Below, piece after piece: positions 44,260 to 53,590 of a DNA stretch of 64,000 bases. The translations under genes were made by a program, and so were the position numbers. Below the pieces are notes generated by a model. The model was not told the origin of the DNA and made no database searches. It worked only from the letters and a program-made list of their open reading frames with translations. Every line of letters begins with the position of its first letter. The stretch's first letter is position 1. Source of the stretch: CAYUZU01 sp964448675 (GTDB taxonomy: Bacteria; Planctomycetota; Phycisphaerae; UBA1845; Fen-1342); contig CAYUZU010000028.1 of the NCBI GenBank assembly GCA_964448675.1, positions 7,620 to 71,619 of the forward strand, given 5' to 3'.

Positions 44260-45969
44260 ATGGCAGGATTGAGCACCAGGAAGTGGATCGGCGCCGCCTT
44301 GGCGCTGCTCGTGACGGCGGGGGTCGTGGCCCAGGGGAACGAGCGGACGCCCGCGTTCCGCGGCTTCTGGGCTGACGCCTTCCATAGTGGCTTCAAGAGC
44401 CACAGCCAGATCAACGCGCTGGTTGCGCGGGCCCAGACCGGCAACTACAACGCAATCATCGCCGAGGTGCTGGCGTACCAGGACACCGGCCCCGGCGGGC
44501 ATGGGGCGTACTGGAACTCCAGCCTTGTTCCCAAGGCGTCGGACATCTCCGCCGGCTTCGATCCGCTGGCCGTGCTGGTGAACGCGGCGCATGCGGCCGA
44601 TATCGAGGTGCACGCCTGGATCGTGCCCTTCCGCGCGAGCACGAGCTGGCCGCCGAGCGGGAACGCCACGCTGGTCGCGCACCCCGAGTGGTTCATGGTG
44701 CCGATCGACGACATGGGCAGCGGGCCGTCCGAGGTGGCCGGCTATTACACGCTCGATCCCGGCTCGCCCGACGTGCAGCAGTACCTGGTCGACATCGTGC
44801 GCGAACTGGTGAGCAACTACGACATCGACGGGATCAACCTGGACTACATCCGCTATGTGCAGGTGGACGCCGGCTATCCGGCGGACGAGACGTATGCCAA
44901 GTCGTCGCTGGCACGATTCCGCGAGCTGGAATGGTACAGCGGGACGCCGCCGCCCACCGGCTTCACGCCGTGGAACGACTTCCGCCGCCAGACCATCAGC
45001 GAGCTGGTGCGGCGGCTGCACGTGGAAATCCCGCAGATCACGGGCAATCCGCGCCAGCCGGTGGCCCTGACGGCGGATCTGATCACGTGGGGCAACGCGC
45101 CGAGCAACTTCATCTACTCGGATGCGTACGCGTTGCACCAGGACTTCCAGCACTGGTTCGCGCAGGGCTGGCTCGATGCGGGCATCCCGATGAACTACAA
45201 GCGCGAGCACGATGGTGCCCAGGCGGCGTGGTATCGCAACTGGGTCAACGCCGTCATCGGCATGGCCAACGGGCGGCACGTGTATTGTGGTCAGGGCAAC
45301 TACCTCAACAGCAAGGCCAACAGCGTGACGCAGTTGTCGTATTGCCTGGGCGTGGGGGCGGACGGGACGTGCAACTACTCGTACTACGGCACGGCGGACG
45401 AAAACCTCGACGGCAACTGGGAGAACGACTGGACCTGGTACAACTACGTCTCGGCCAACCTCTTCACGACCAGCGTGCCGCTGCCGGCGATGCCGTGGCG
45501 CGACCCGGCGACGGCGACGGAGGGTGTCGTGTGGGGTCGGGCGGCGGATCCGGTGACGGATGCGCCGATCGACGGGGCGCTGGTTCAGCTCGGTGGCGTG
45601 GGCGCGGCGCGGACGGACGGCAACGGGTACTACGCGATCACGCGCGTGCCGGCGGCCCCGGCCGGTACGAACTACGTGCTGACGGCGGACATGTGGGATT
45701 GTGCACAGATCACGGTCGACGACGTGGTGGCGCTGCCGGGGAGCTTCGTGCGGGTCGATCTCGACCTGTGCAGCAGCCAGATCCTGGGCGATATGAACCA
45801 GGACACCGCGATCGACATGGATGACCTGTGGGAGCTGCTGTTCTGCCTGCAGGGGCCGGGTCACACGTTCGTCGAAGGGAACATGTGCCTGCGGGGCGAT
45901 TTCGACGAGGACGACGGGATCGACCTGGCCGACCTGGCGGGCTTCCAGGTGGTCTTCGAGTCGCGCTGA
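44260..45969 (+). CDS. secreted GHL10 glycosidase-like protein with dockerin, second copy
   Basis: 569 residues. Signal peptide to about residue 25 (LLVTAGVVAQ). The GHL10 barrel shows FRGFWADAFHSGFKS, NYNAIIAEVLAYQD, IEVHAWIVPFRAS, YDIDGINLDYIRYV and DAGIPMNYKREHDG. A carboxypeptidase-regulatory-like domain (DAPIDGALVQLGGVGAARTDGNGYY) and a dockerin follow (DMNQDTAIDMDDLWELLFCLQGP...C...DFDEDDGIDLADL). Same architecture as the protein at 39198-40799 but only distantly alike in the barrel. ATG 44260 is chosen because the signal peptide begins there; the ribosome-binding site is weak. Probable surface glycan enzyme. Confidence 0.86.
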   Translation: MAGLSTRKWIGAALALLVTAGVVAQGNERTPAFRGFWADAFHSGFKSHSQINALVARAQTGNYNAIIAEVLAYQDTGPGGHGAYWNSSLVPKASDISAGFDPLAVLVNAAHAADIEVHAWIVPFRASTSWPPSGNATLVAHPEWFMVPIDDMGSGPSEVAGYYTLDPGSPDVQQYLVDIVRELVSNYDIDGINLDYIRYVQVDAGYPADETYAKSSLARFRELEWYSGTPPPTGFTPWNDFRRQTISELVRRLHVEIPQITGNPRQPVALTADLITWGNAPSNFIYSDAYALHQDFQHWFAQGWLDAGIPMNYKREHDGAQAAWYRNWVNAVIGMANGRHVYCGQGNYLNSKANSVTQLSYCLGVGADGTCNYSYYGTADENLDGNWENDWTWYNYVSANLFTTSVPLPAMPWRDPATATEGVVWGRAADPVTDAPIDGALVQLGGVGAARTDGNGYYAITRVPAAPAGTNYVLTADMWDCAQITVDDVVALPGSFVRVDLDLCSSQILGDMNQDTAIDMDDLWELLFCLQGPGHTFVEGNMCLRGDFDEDDGIDLADLAGFQVVFESR

Positions 45970-45977
45970 CGGCGGAC

Positions 45978-46955
45978 TCAGTCCTTGTCTGACGGGGTGG
46001 AGACGGTGAAGTCGCGGAACTCGACCTCGGTGTTGCTCCAGGTGCGCAGGCCGACGAGATCGCCGGCGGGGGTGAGGTCGCCTTCGTAGCTGAGCACCGC
46101 GTTGCCATCCTGGTAGGCGGTGAAGTTGCCCTCGGAAACATCGAAGGTGAACTCGTGGAAGTTGCCGGTGTCGAGATCGGCATAGACCGGCATCAGCACG
46201 CTTTCGCGATCGTTGCTCCACTCGCGCAGGAGATAGGCGCCGCGGCCGTAGCCGGGGTCGTACTGGAAGGTGTAGCCGCTTACGCGGTTGCGCTCGTCGA
46301 GCCCGGCGCCGAACCACAGGCCCCAGCCCTTGCCCTTCTCGAGGTTGGCCGCGAGATCGACCTGGTAGGACGCGCTGTCGACCGGCACGTCCAGGAACGC
46401 GCGGTTTTCGCCGCCCCGGTCGTTGCTCATGCCGGTCTCGCCCCAGGCGAACCGGCCGCGGGTGACATTCCAGTGGTCGGACTGGCCGTCGCGTAGCGAA
46501 TCACTGAAGAGAACCGCCGGGTCGCCGCCGCTGCTGCCGGCGGTGCCCCCGGGGCTGTCGGTGCGGGCGAAGCGCCCGGTGTCGGGGTCGTAGCGGTACT
46601 TGTGCCCGGTGGGGGTGTAGCGGTACTGGCGGGCCGCGATCTTCTCCCAGCGTGGATCGGTGACGCCCCGCTCGATCACCTTGGCGAAGAGCGGGTTGTC
46701 CTCGGCGGCGGCGCCTTTGCCCGCGTCGTCGAGCTTGTCGGGGAACGGCGACTGCCCGGCGGCGAGGTTACCGAGCCGCAGCAGCTTGATGCCGCTGCGC
46801 ACGCGCGAAGCCGTCGCGATCTCGCTGGCTTGCGTTGCGTCGCCGCGGAGATCGACGAACTGGGGCGTGACCACGGCGGCGAGCAGGCCGATGATCACGA
46901 TGACCATGATGAGCTCGACGAGGGTGAAGGCACTGGTTCGGGCGGGGGCGGTCAT
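45978..46955 (-). CDS. type IV pseudopilin with C-terminal LamG-like domain
   Basis: 325 residues. The prepilin signal has Ala rather than Gly before the cleaved Phe: TSA-FTLVELIMVIVIIGLLAAVV, with Glu at mature position 5. Residues 40-150 are a GspG-like pilin domain. From about 165 a beta-sandwich of the LamG/DUF1080 kind follows: LFSDSLRDGQSDHWNVTRGRF, YQVDLAANLEKGKGWGLWFGAG, HEFTFDVSEGNFTAYQDGN, TEVEFRDFTV. A pseudopilin carrying a carbohydrate-binding-like head is unusual. ATG 46955 with GGAG seven bases upstream is better than the TTG at 46973. Ends eight bases from the convergent GHL10 gene. Confidence 0.83.
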   Translation of the reverse strand: MTAPARTSAFTLVELIMVIVIIGLLAAVVTPQFVDLRGDATQASEIATASRVRSGIKLLRLGNLAAGQSPFPDKLDDAGKGAAAEDNPLFAKVIERGVTDPRWEKIAARQYRYTPTGHKYRYDPDTGRFARTDSPGGTAGSSGGDPAVLFSDSLRDGQSDHWNVTRGRFAWGETGMSNDRGGENRAFLDVPVDSASYQVDLAANLEKGKGWGLWFGAGLDERNRVSGYTFQYDPGYGRGAYLLREWSNDRESVLMPVYADLDTGNFHEFTFDVSEGNFTAYQDGNAVLSYEGDLTPAGDLVGLRTWSNTEVEFRDFTVSTPSDKD

Positions 46956-47012
46956 GAACGGGCTCCGCGTCAAGCAAGGCGTTTCGGTCTGCGAGCCGGC
47001 GGTCAGGCGCGG

Positions 47013-48476
47013 TCAATCCGCGAGCACGATGCGGTTGCCGCGGTGGCGGATCGCGAGGCGCAGTGCGCCGTCGGTGGCGCGGGCCCGCAGCAGAAACTCG
47101 GTCGTATCGCGAACGGGTTCGCCGTCGATTCTCTCGATGAGGTCGCCGATCTCGAAGTCGGCCCGGTCGGCGGGCGTGTCGGGCAGCACCTCGATCACCA
47201 GCACGCCGTGCACGGTCTCGTCGACGCGCATCAGCTTGCGGACTTCGGCGCCCAGGTCCACCAGCCGCATCCCGCGCCACAGGATCGAGCCGCTGCGCAT
47301 CCAGCTCACTCGGCTGATGTCACGCCGCTGGACCGTGATGTATTGCGGTGGCAGGCGGCGCCCGGTGCGCAGCACCGCCAGGCGGACCTCGGCCCCCACC
47401 GGCGTCTGGCCGACCAGTTCGGCCATCTGGGCCGGGCCGGTGACGGGTTGGTCGTCGAAGCGGCGGATGACGTCGCCAACGCGGATGTCGGCTTCGGCGG
47501 CGGGCCCGCCGGGCTCGACGAGCTGCACGACGACCCCGTCATGTGAGCTCAGGTTGAACAGCTCGCGCTCGTCCTCTTCGGGGACGCGGACGGTCAGGCC
47601 GATGTAGCCGTACTGGACATCCTGGCCTTCGCAGAGCTTCCGGATGACGCGGCACTTGGTGGGCGTCATGGGGATAGCGAAGCCGATGCCCTCGTCGGCG
47701 GGGGCGCGCGTGTGCATCGCGGTAACGACGCCGATGAGCTCGCCTTCGACATTGAACAGTGGGCCGCCCGAGTGACCGGGGTTTATCGGGGCGGTGGTCT
47801 GGATCATGTTGTTGTAGAAGCGGTCGTCGACCTCGCCGAGCCCGGGGAGCTGGCGGCCGAGGTTGGAGACCACGCCGGTGGCGACGCTGAGCTGGCCGTC
47901 GCTGCCGAGGCCGAAGGGGTTGCCGACGACGATGGTCCACTGGCCCCGGGCGACGCGGTCCCACTCGCAGAAGCGGGCGGGCTGCAGCCCGGTGCGCGCA
48001 ACGCGCAGGACGGCGAGGTCGCTGCGGGGGTCCGCGGCGTAGACCTGGGCCGGCAGCTCGGTCCCGTCGTGGAAGAGGACCGTGATCTGGCCCGCGCCCT
48101 GGACGACGTGCTCGTTGGTGAGGATCAGGCCGTCGGGATCGACGATGGTGCCGCTGCCGTTGACGACGACGTGGTGCTCGAGCGTGGCGGGTGGATCGCC
48201 GGCGTCGTGCGTGGCCAGGGCGGTGGCGTAGTGGCGCTGGGCCCGGATGCCCACGACGCTGGGGCTGACGTCCGTGACGACGCGCTGGAAAGCGCGCTCG
48301 ATCGCGGCCAGGTCAGGGATGGCCGAGACGGTGAGCCGGTGCGACTCACTGCCGGCGCTCATCCGCGGTGCGAAGCAGATGGAAAGCAGGAAGATAACGA
48401 CGGCGACCGCCCACAGGGGGGCGGCGCCGGCACGGCTGCGCAGCGTCTGTGGCAAAAGGGACCTCACGTACTTCAC
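47013..48476 (-). CDS. HtrA/Deg-like S1C serine protease with two PDZ domains
   Basis: 487 residues with an N-terminal membrane anchor (LWAVAVVIFLLSICFAP). The trypsin-like domain has His in LTNEHVV, Asp in PRSDLAVL and Ser in NPGHSGGPL (S236; GHSGG in place of the usual GNSGG). Two PDZ domains follow (QYGYIGLTVRVP...AEADIRVGDVIRRFDDQPV and GVLVIEVLPDTPADRADFEIGDLIERIDGEPV). It degrades or refolds damaged envelope proteins. The start is GTG 48476 after GGAAGG. Downstream of recA on the same strand. Confidence 0.9.
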   Translation of the reverse strand: MKYVRSLLPQTLRSRAGAAPLWAVAVVIFLLSICFAPRMSAGSESHRLTVSAIPDLAAIERAFQRVVTDVSPSVVGIRAQRHYATALATHDAGDPPATLEHHVVVNGSGTIVDPDGLILTNEHVVQGAGQITVLFHDGTELPAQVYAADPRSDLAVLRVARTGLQPARFCEWDRVARGQWTIVVGNPFGLGSDGQLSVATGVVSNLGRQLPGLGEVDDRFYNNMIQTTAPINPGHSGGPLFNVEGELIGVVTAMHTRAPADEGIGFAIPMTPTKCRVIRKLCEGQDVQYGYIGLTVRVPEEDERELFNLSSHDGVVVQLVEPGGPAAEADIRVGDVIRRFDDQPVTGPAQMAELVGQTPVGAEVRLAVLRTGRRLPPQYITVQRRDISRVSWMRSGSILWRGMRLVDLGAEVRKLMRVDETVHGVLVIEVLPDTPADRADFEIGDLIERIDGEPVRDTTEFLLRARATDGALRLAIRHRGNRIVLAD

Positions 48477-48630
48477 GGCACCTTCCCTACGTTCCGCACG
48501 CGCTGGCGCAGAGTCCGTCCCCACTTTCCGGCAAACCAAGCGCGGGTTGCAGGTTTCTTCGGTCAACCGTGGCGGCGTCATCAGGAGCGGTTGGCGCCGA
48601 ACGGGGGGCGCCCCGTCAACCTGCCGGAGC

Positions 48631-49803
48631 TTAGCGTTTACGGGACGTTGTGCCAGCGGCTTTCTTGCTGGAGGTCCGGGTCGTTTCGGTGCCTGTGCCG
48701 GTTGCGGCGCCGACGGGCGCGGGTTCGTCGGCGGACGGGGCGGGGCCTTCGCTTTCGGCTTTGGCGGGCTTGGGGCACTTGATGTCGAGCACTTTGGCGC
48801 GGATCTCGGCGAGCATGTCGGGGTTGTCGCGAAGAAACTGGCGCGCGTTCTCGCGGCCCTGGCCGAGACGCGTGTCGCCATAGCTGAACCACGTGCCCGA
48901 TTTGGTGATGACGTTCGTGTCGGCGGCGATGTCGAGCAGGTCGCCTTCACCGCTGATGCCGGACTCGAAGAGGATGTCGAACTCCGCCTGGCGGAAGGGC
49001 GGGGCGACCTTGTTCTTGACCACCTTGGCCCGAATGCGGGCGCCGATGACCTGGTCGCTTTCCTTGAGCATGCCGATGCGGCGGACGTCGATGCGGACCG
49101 AGCTGTAGAACTTCAGCGCCCGGCCGCCGGGCGTCGTTTCCGGGCTGCCGTACATGACGCCGATCTTCTCGCGAATCTGGTTGATGAAGACGACACAGGT
49201 GCGGCTCTTGGAAGCGATTCCGGTGAGCTTCCGCAATGCCTGGCTCATCAGGCGGGCCTGGAGGCCGACGTGCGTGTCGCCCATCTGGCCTTCCAGTTCA
49301 GCCTTTGGGACGAGGGCGGCGACGGAATCGACGGCGATGACGTCGAGCGCGTTGGAGCGGACGAGCAACTCGCAGATCTCGAGGGCTTCCTCGCCGCTGG
49401 AGGGTTGATTCACCATGAGGCCCTCCAGGTTGACGCCCAGCCGCTTGGCCCAGGTGGGGTCGAACGCGTGCTCGACATCGATGAAGGCGGCCGAACCGCC
49501 GGCCTTCTGGGCTTCGGCGACCACGTGGAGCGTGAGCGTGGTCTTGCCCGAGGATTCGGGTCCGTAGATCTCGATGACGCGGCCCCGGGGGATGCCGGCG
49601 CCGCCCAGGGCGAGGTCGAGCGACAGGGAGCCGGTGGAAACGCCGGCGACACTGGCGCCATGGTCCTCGCCGAGGCACATGATGGCGCCTTTGCCGAAGG
49701 ACTTCTCGATTTGCTGGACGGCGCGGGTGAGAGCTTCGCGGCGGTTGGCTTCGCGCTCGTCGACCATGGTGGCCTCCTTGGTCACGCTCGTGTTCTTGGC
49801 CAT
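48631..49803 (-). CDS. recA: RecA recombinase
   Basis: 390 residues. All RecA hallmarks are present: Walker A GPESSGKTTL, GSLSLDLALGGAGIPRGRVIEIYG, DSVAALVPKAELEG, QALRKLTG, FINQIREKIGVMYGSPETTPGGRALKFY. The C-terminal 50 residues are an acidic then Lys/Ser/Thr-rich tail (to TTSRKR), longer and more basic at the tip than in most RecA. It forms filaments on single-stranded DNA for strand exchange and triggers LexA self-cleavage. ATG 49803 follows GAGGGA. A strong promoter lies at 49918-49945; no LexA box was recognised beside it. Confidence 0.97.
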   Translation of the reverse strand: MAKNTSVTKEATMVDEREANRREALTRAVQQIEKSFGKGAIMCLGEDHGASVAGVSTGSLSLDLALGGAGIPRGRVIEIYGPESSGKTTLTLHVVAEAQKAGGSAAFIDVEHAFDPTWAKRLGVNLEGLMVNQPSSGEEALEICELLVRSNALDVIAVDSVAALVPKAELEGQMGDTHVGLQARLMSQALRKLTGIASKSRTCVVFINQIREKIGVMYGSPETTPGGRALKFYSSVRIDVRRIGMLKESDQVIGARIRAKVVKNKVAPPFRQAEFDILFESGISGEGDLLDIAADTNVITKSGTWFSYGDTRLGQGRENARQFLRDNPDMLAEIRAKVLDIKCPKPAKAESEGPAPSADEPAPVGAATGTGTETTRTSSKKAAGTTSRKR

Positions 49804-49917
49804 GTCAGGTCCCTCGCTGCTGCGTTGGTCGGTGTCGGGGCGCCGGTCCGGATCTGGCGGGCGGGCCGGGCCGCTGGCTGCGTCCGCGGGCTGAGAACCG
49901 GCTCAGCCACTGTCTTC

Positions 49918-49945
49918 ACTATACAAACAAACACCTAACGGTCAA
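49918..49945 (-). promoter_or_regulatory. sigma-70 type promoter of recA
   Basis: Minus strand: -35 TTGACC (49940-49945), 16-base spacer, -10 TATAGT (49918-49923). The -35 overlaps the last codons of nnrE. An inverted repeat CTGAG-N6-CTCAG (49891-49906) sits just downstream of the -10 and is a possible operator or leader hairpin. Confidence 0.65.
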
Positions 49946-50655
49946 GCCCCCGAGCTCGCTGATTTGTTGCGGCCGGGGATCAGTTCGGCGGGCATCCCGA
50001 TGTCGACCACGGCCACGTGCCCGACGAACGGTCGTGCCGCGTCGCTCAGGAAACCCGTTTTGGCCGCCACCATGGTGACGGTCGCATCGGCGCGGAAGCA
50101 GGGGTCGCGCGGCTGGCCGCTGTCGCCGTCCAGGCCGCTGGGGATGTCGACCGCGATTCGGCGGGCACGCGGCGCGTCGTTCGCCAGGCGGATCAGCTCG
50201 GCAACGTGGCTGCGGGGGGCGTCCTTCGAGCCGGTGCCGAGCAGGGCATCCAGGATGAGGGCGGCGCTGGTGGCGGCGTCGCGAATCGCCGCGAGGTCGG
50301 CGTTGGCCTGCAGGCAGGTCACGCCCATGCGCTGCAGGATGCTGTAGTTGGTCGCGGCGTCGCCCTTGAGCTTGTCGGGCGGGATGGCCAGGGCCAGGTC
50401 GATCGGCACGCCGCCGTTGCGCAGGTGGCGCGCGACCACGAAGCCGTCGCCGCCGTTGTTGCCGGGGCCGCAGAGGATGAGCACGCGGTCGCGGGCCGGG
50501 TCGACCAGTCGATCGTAGATGAAGTCGGCGATGTGACGACCGGCGTTTTCCATGAGCACGATGCCCGGGATGCCGACGTGTTCGATGGCGAGGACGTCGG
50601 TCTCGCGGACCTGCTTGCAGGTGAGGGCCTCGCCCGCGGGATAGGGAATGGGCAT
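49942..50655 (-). CDS. nnrE: NAD(P)H-hydrate epimerase
   Basis: 237 residues, YjeF N-terminal (NnrE) family. Motifs: QVRETDVLAIEHVGIPGIVLMENAGRH, LILCGPGNNGGDGFVVARHL, ALILDALLGTG and VAVDIPSGLDGDSG, with the Lys in VTMVAAKTGF. It interconverts the R and S forms of hydrated NAD(P)H so the repair dehydratase can use both. The dehydratase half is absent, so it would be encoded elsewhere. ATG 50655 follows AAGGAG. The recA promoter overlaps its 3' end. Confidence 0.92.
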   Translation of the reverse strand: MPIPYPAGEALTCKQVRETDVLAIEHVGIPGIVLMENAGRHIADFIYDRLVDPARDRVLILCGPGNNGGDGFVVARHLRNGGVPIDLALAIPPDKLKGDAATNYSILQRMGVTCLQANADLAAIRDAATSAALILDALLGTGSKDAPRSHVAELIRLANDAPRARRIAVDIPSGLDGDSGQPRDPCFRADATVTMVAAKTGFLSDAARPFVGHVAVVDIGMPAELIPGRNKSASSGA

Positions 50656-50816
50656 GGCGTTGCTCCTTCGGTCGTGACGCAGTCCACGATACTGACGCCC
50701 GGGCCGAAATTCAAAAGGCAAAACGCGGCAAGGCACGGCGTACGGCTGACGGCGCGCAGTGCCGCCTCACGCGATTGCCCGGCTCCTGCAGGTATGTCGC
50801 GCGGGCCGCCGGCGGG

Positions 50817-51449
50817 TTACTTGCCGGGGCCGGCCTTGCGCAGCAGGCCCTGCTCGGCGAGGTAGTCGAGCACGACCTGGGCTGCCTGCTCGGGGGGCAG
50901 CTGGCTGGTGTCGAGCACGATCTCGGGGCGCAGCGGCTCTTCGTATGGTGCCGAGATGCCGGTGAATTCCTTGATCTCGCCGGCGCGGGCCTTCTTGTAA
51001 AGGCCCTTGGGGTCGCGTTTCTCGCAGACGTCGATGGGGGCGCGGACGTAGACCTCGATGAAGGGCAGGCCGGCCTCCTTGTGGATCTTGCGGGCGTTGT
51101 CGCGATCGGCGCGGTAGGGGCTGATGAAGCTGGTGCAGGTCAGCACGCCGGCGTCGGCGAAGAGCTTGGCGACCTCGCCGATGCGGCGGATGTTCTCCTC
51201 GCGGTCCTCGGGGGAGAAGCCGAGGTTCTTGTTGAGGCCGTGGCGGATGTTGTCGCCGTCGAGCACGTAGGCGAGGTGGTTGCGTTCGACCAGGGCGTGT
51301 TCGAGGGTGAACGCGACGGTGCTCTTGCCGCAGCCGCTGAGCCCGGTGAACCAGATGGTGGCGCCGCGCTGGCGCAGCAGGGCGTGGCGCTGCTCGCGCT
51401 CGACGTGGCCCTCGTGCCAGGTGATGTTGGTGGCTTTGCGCTCGCTCAT
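50817..51449 (-). CDS. cysC: adenylylsulfate kinase
   Basis: 210 residues. P-loop FTGLSGCGKST, APS-binding VLDGDNIRHGLNKNLGFSPEDREENIRR, and FISPYRADRDNAR, EVYVRAPIDVCEKRDPKGLYKKA identify CysC. It phosphorylates adenylylsulfate to PAPS, for sulfate assimilation or for sulfation of surface polymers. One base separates it from the cysK stop, so the two are coupled. No ATP sulfurylase gene is in the window. Confidence 0.95.
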   Translation of the reverse strand: MSERKATNITWHEGHVEREQRHALLRQRGATIWFTGLSGCGKSTVAFTLEHALVERNHLAYVLDGDNIRHGLNKNLGFSPEDREENIRRIGEVAKLFADAGVLTCTSFISPYRADRDNARKIHKEAGLPFIEVYVRAPIDVCEKRDPKGLYKKARAGEIKEFTGISAPYEEPLRPEIVLDTSQLPPEQAAQVVLDYLAEQGLLRKAGPGK

Positions 51450-51450
51450 G

Positions 51451-52395
51451 TCACTCCTGTTCGAACAAAGGCGTCGACAAGTACCGCTCGCCTGCGGAGG
51501 CGAGAATCACGACAATCATCTTACCGCTGTTTTCCGGGCGCTGCGCTACCTCGTTGGCCGCACACAGGGCCGCCCCCGAGCTGATGCCGCAGAGAATCCC
51601 CTCTTCGGCCGCGGCGCGGCGTGCCCACGCGAACGCGTCGTCATTGCTGACTTGCGCGACATCGTCGACGACGTCGAGATTGAGGATGTGCGGGATAAAG
51701 CCGGCGCCGATGCCCTGGATCTTGTGTGGGCCGGGCTCGAGCGGCTGGCCGGCGCGCTGCTGGCTGATCACCGGCGAATGTACCGGCTCGACCGCGACGC
51801 ACTGGAACGACGACTTGCGCTGCTTGAGGGTCTCACCCACGCCCGTGATCGTCCCGCCTGTGCCGACGCCGGCGACCAGGATGTCGGCCGCGCCGTCACT
51901 GTCGTTCCAGATCTCCTCGGCGGTGGTCTTGCGGTGGATCTCGACGTTGGCCGGGTTCTTGAACTGCTGTGGCATGAAGGCGCCGGCGATGTCGGCGACG
52001 ATCTCCTCGGCCTTGGCGACGGCCCCCTTCATCCCCTGGGGGGCCTCGGTAAGCACGAGCTCGGCCCCGAGTTGGCGCAGGACGCGGCGGCGCTCGATGC
52101 TCATGCTCTCGGGCATGGTCAGGACGAGCTTCAGGCCCTTGGCGGCACACACGAATGCCAGCGCGATGCCCGTATTGCCGGAGGTCGGCTCGACGATGGT
52201 CGTGTCGGGTTTGATCGCGCCTTCGCGCAGGCCGGCCTCGATCATGCTGACGCCGATGCGGTCCTTGACGCTCTTGAGCGGGTTCGAAAACTCCAGCTTG
52301 GCGTAGACGTTGGCGTCCGACTGGATGATGTTGTTGATGCGCACCATGGGCGTGTTGCCGATGGCGGCGGTTGCACTGTCGTATAAACGGCCCAT
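51451..52395 (-). CDS. cysK: cysteine synthase A (O-acetylserine sulfhydrylase)
   Basis: 314 residues, PLP-dependent. The Lys that binds PLP is in LEFSNPLKSVKDRIG; EPTSGNTGIALA binds the substrate carboxylate, GVGTGGTITGVGE the PLP phosphate, and GISSGAA closes the site. It makes cysteine from O-acetylserine and sulfide. Normal length for CysK. AAGGAG precedes ATG 52395. Clustered with cysC and, 680 bases upstream, an Rrf2-type regulator, suggesting a sulfur-assimilation unit. Confidence 0.94.
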   Translation of the reverse strand: MGRLYDSATAAIGNTPMVRINNIIQSDANVYAKLEFSNPLKSVKDRIGVSMIEAGLREGAIKPDTTIVEPTSGNTGIALAFVCAAKGLKLVLTMPESMSIERRRVLRQLGAELVLTEAPQGMKGAVAKAEEIVADIAGAFMPQQFKNPANVEIHRKTTAEEIWNDSDGAADILVAGVGTGGTITGVGETLKQRKSSFQCVAVEPVHSPVISQQRAGQPLEPGPHKIQGIGAGFIPHILNLDVVDDVAQVSNDDAFAWARRAAAEEGILCGISSGAALCAANEVAQRPENSGKMIVVILASAGERYLSTPLFEQE

Positions 52396-52511
52396 GAACA
52401 GTCTCCTTCCTTCCGAAACACCCTCGTAGCGGGCATCTTCGTGCTGTGCCAAATCGGTGTCAAACCGCGCCCGACCCGGGAGGCGCGGCAAGAAGCTCGC
52501 GCTGCACCGCC

Positions 52512-52874
52512 TCAGGAGGTGTAGGGGGTGTCCTGGGGGTAGGCGATCATTTCGATCCAGTTGTCGCCCGGCGCCCGCAGGTAGAAGCTCCTCGTCCCGT
52601 CGCGGTGGGTGCGTACCTCGACACCGTGCTCGGCGGCCAGGCGCTCGAGGTCGGCTTCGCTGACGCGCCAGGCGACGTGCGCCGGGTGCTTCTGGTTCTG
52701 AATCAAAGCGAGCTTTGTGCCGTTCACGGCCAGAAACGCCCAGCTGTCGTCCTGGTAGAGCACCTCGCAGCCCGGCACGGTGCGGGAATACCATGCGACG
52801 GCGTCGGCAACGTCGGGCACCTGCTGGGCGACGTGGTCAAACTGCAGGTCGAGCTGTTGTCTTGTCTGCGACAT
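52512..52874 (-). CDS. VOC-superfamily (glyoxalase-like) protein
   Basis: 120 residues, one vicinal-oxygen-chelate module pair: FDHVAQQVPDVADAVAWYSRTVPGCEVLYQDDSWAFLAVNG in the first half and HVAWRV...TRSFYLRAPGDNWIEMIAY in the second. Metal ligands His (DHVAQ), His (HVAW) and Glu (WIEM) are in place. Reaction unknown; members include glyoxalases, dioxygenases and resistance proteins. GGGAG precedes ATG 52874. Lies between Rrf2 regulator and cysK on the same strand. Confidence 0.85.
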   Translation of the reverse strand: MSQTRQQLDLQFDHVAQQVPDVADAVAWYSRTVPGCEVLYQDDSWAFLAVNGTKLALIQNQKHPAHVAWRVSEADLERLAAEHGVEVRTHRDGTRSFYLRAPGDNWIEMIAYPQDTPYTS

Positions 52875-53077
52875 GCGCCACTCCCTCTATTTGATAGCCC
52901 CGTGTCGATTGTAGCGCGACCCGTGCGGATCGCAGGGCGGGAGGAAGACGTCGGCCGCCGGCGACAACGGGGCGGCGGTGATCGCCGGCGCGGGGCCTGG
53001 ATTGGCGCGAAGGCACCGCGCTCGTGGCGCGACCAGCGTCGAGCGGCGGAACCAACTGGAGCTGATTATCGGGCGAG

Positions 53078-53551
53078 TCAGGACGCTTCGGCGGCCTCGG
53101 CGTCTGGCGGTCCCGATGTGGCACGTTTCGGCGTATAGGCGCACAGCGGCGACGAGCCCGAGGTCGGGTCGATCAGGTCGCTGATGCGGCACGAGGTGAA
53201 GTCGGATTCGAGCTTCGCAACCGCCGCGTCGAGCCGCTTGTGCAGCGGGCAGAGTTCGGCGTGAGCCTCGAAGCCGAGGGGGCATTCGTGGATGCGTTTG
53301 ATGGGGTCGACGGCCTGCACGACCTCCCACACGGTGAGTGTGTCGGGGGACTTGGCGAGCACGAATCCGCCGCCGAGACCGCGCTGCGAATGCAGCAGGC
53401 CGGCACGGCTGAGATTCTGCAGGACTTTCGCGAGGTAGCCGGCGGGAACGCGGGTGGCCTCGGCGATTTGTTGCGCGGTGAGCGGCTTCTCGGGGTTGGC
53501 AGCAAGCCACACCACCGCCCGCAGCGCGTATTCCGTTGTCTGGCTGATCAC
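53078..53551 (-). CDS. Rrf2-family transcriptional regulator with three conserved-type cysteines
   Basis: 157 residues. A winged helix (TTEYALRAVVWLA, TAQQIAEATRVPAGYLAKVLQNLSRAGLLHSQRGLGGGF) is followed by a sensor region with C90, C101 and C121 (HECPLG, LCPLHKRLD, TSCRISDL), the layout of Rrf2 proteins that bind an Fe-S cluster (IscR/NsrR group). GTG 53551 follows GGGAGGTG. Its own promoter at 53591-53618 is well formed. Position upstream of VOC-cysK-cysC makes control of cysteine or Fe-S supply a reasonable inference. Confidence 0.88.
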   Translation of the reverse strand: MISQTTEYALRAVVWLAANPEKPLTAQQIAEATRVPAGYLAKVLQNLSRAGLLHSQRGLGGGFVLAKSPDTLTVWEVVQAVDPIKRIHECPLGFEAHAELCPLHKRLDAAVAKLESDFTSCRISDLIDPTSGSSPLCAYTPKRATSGPPDAEAAEAS

Positions 53552-53590
53552 GTGTCACCTCCCTGGCGGACAAGCAGCCCTGTTTACCTC

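Noticed and set aside
49804..49945. LexA box at the recA promoter
   Set aside because: TTTGTTTG and CTGAG-N6-CTCAG are present, but neither matches a LexA site I know for any phylum with confidence.
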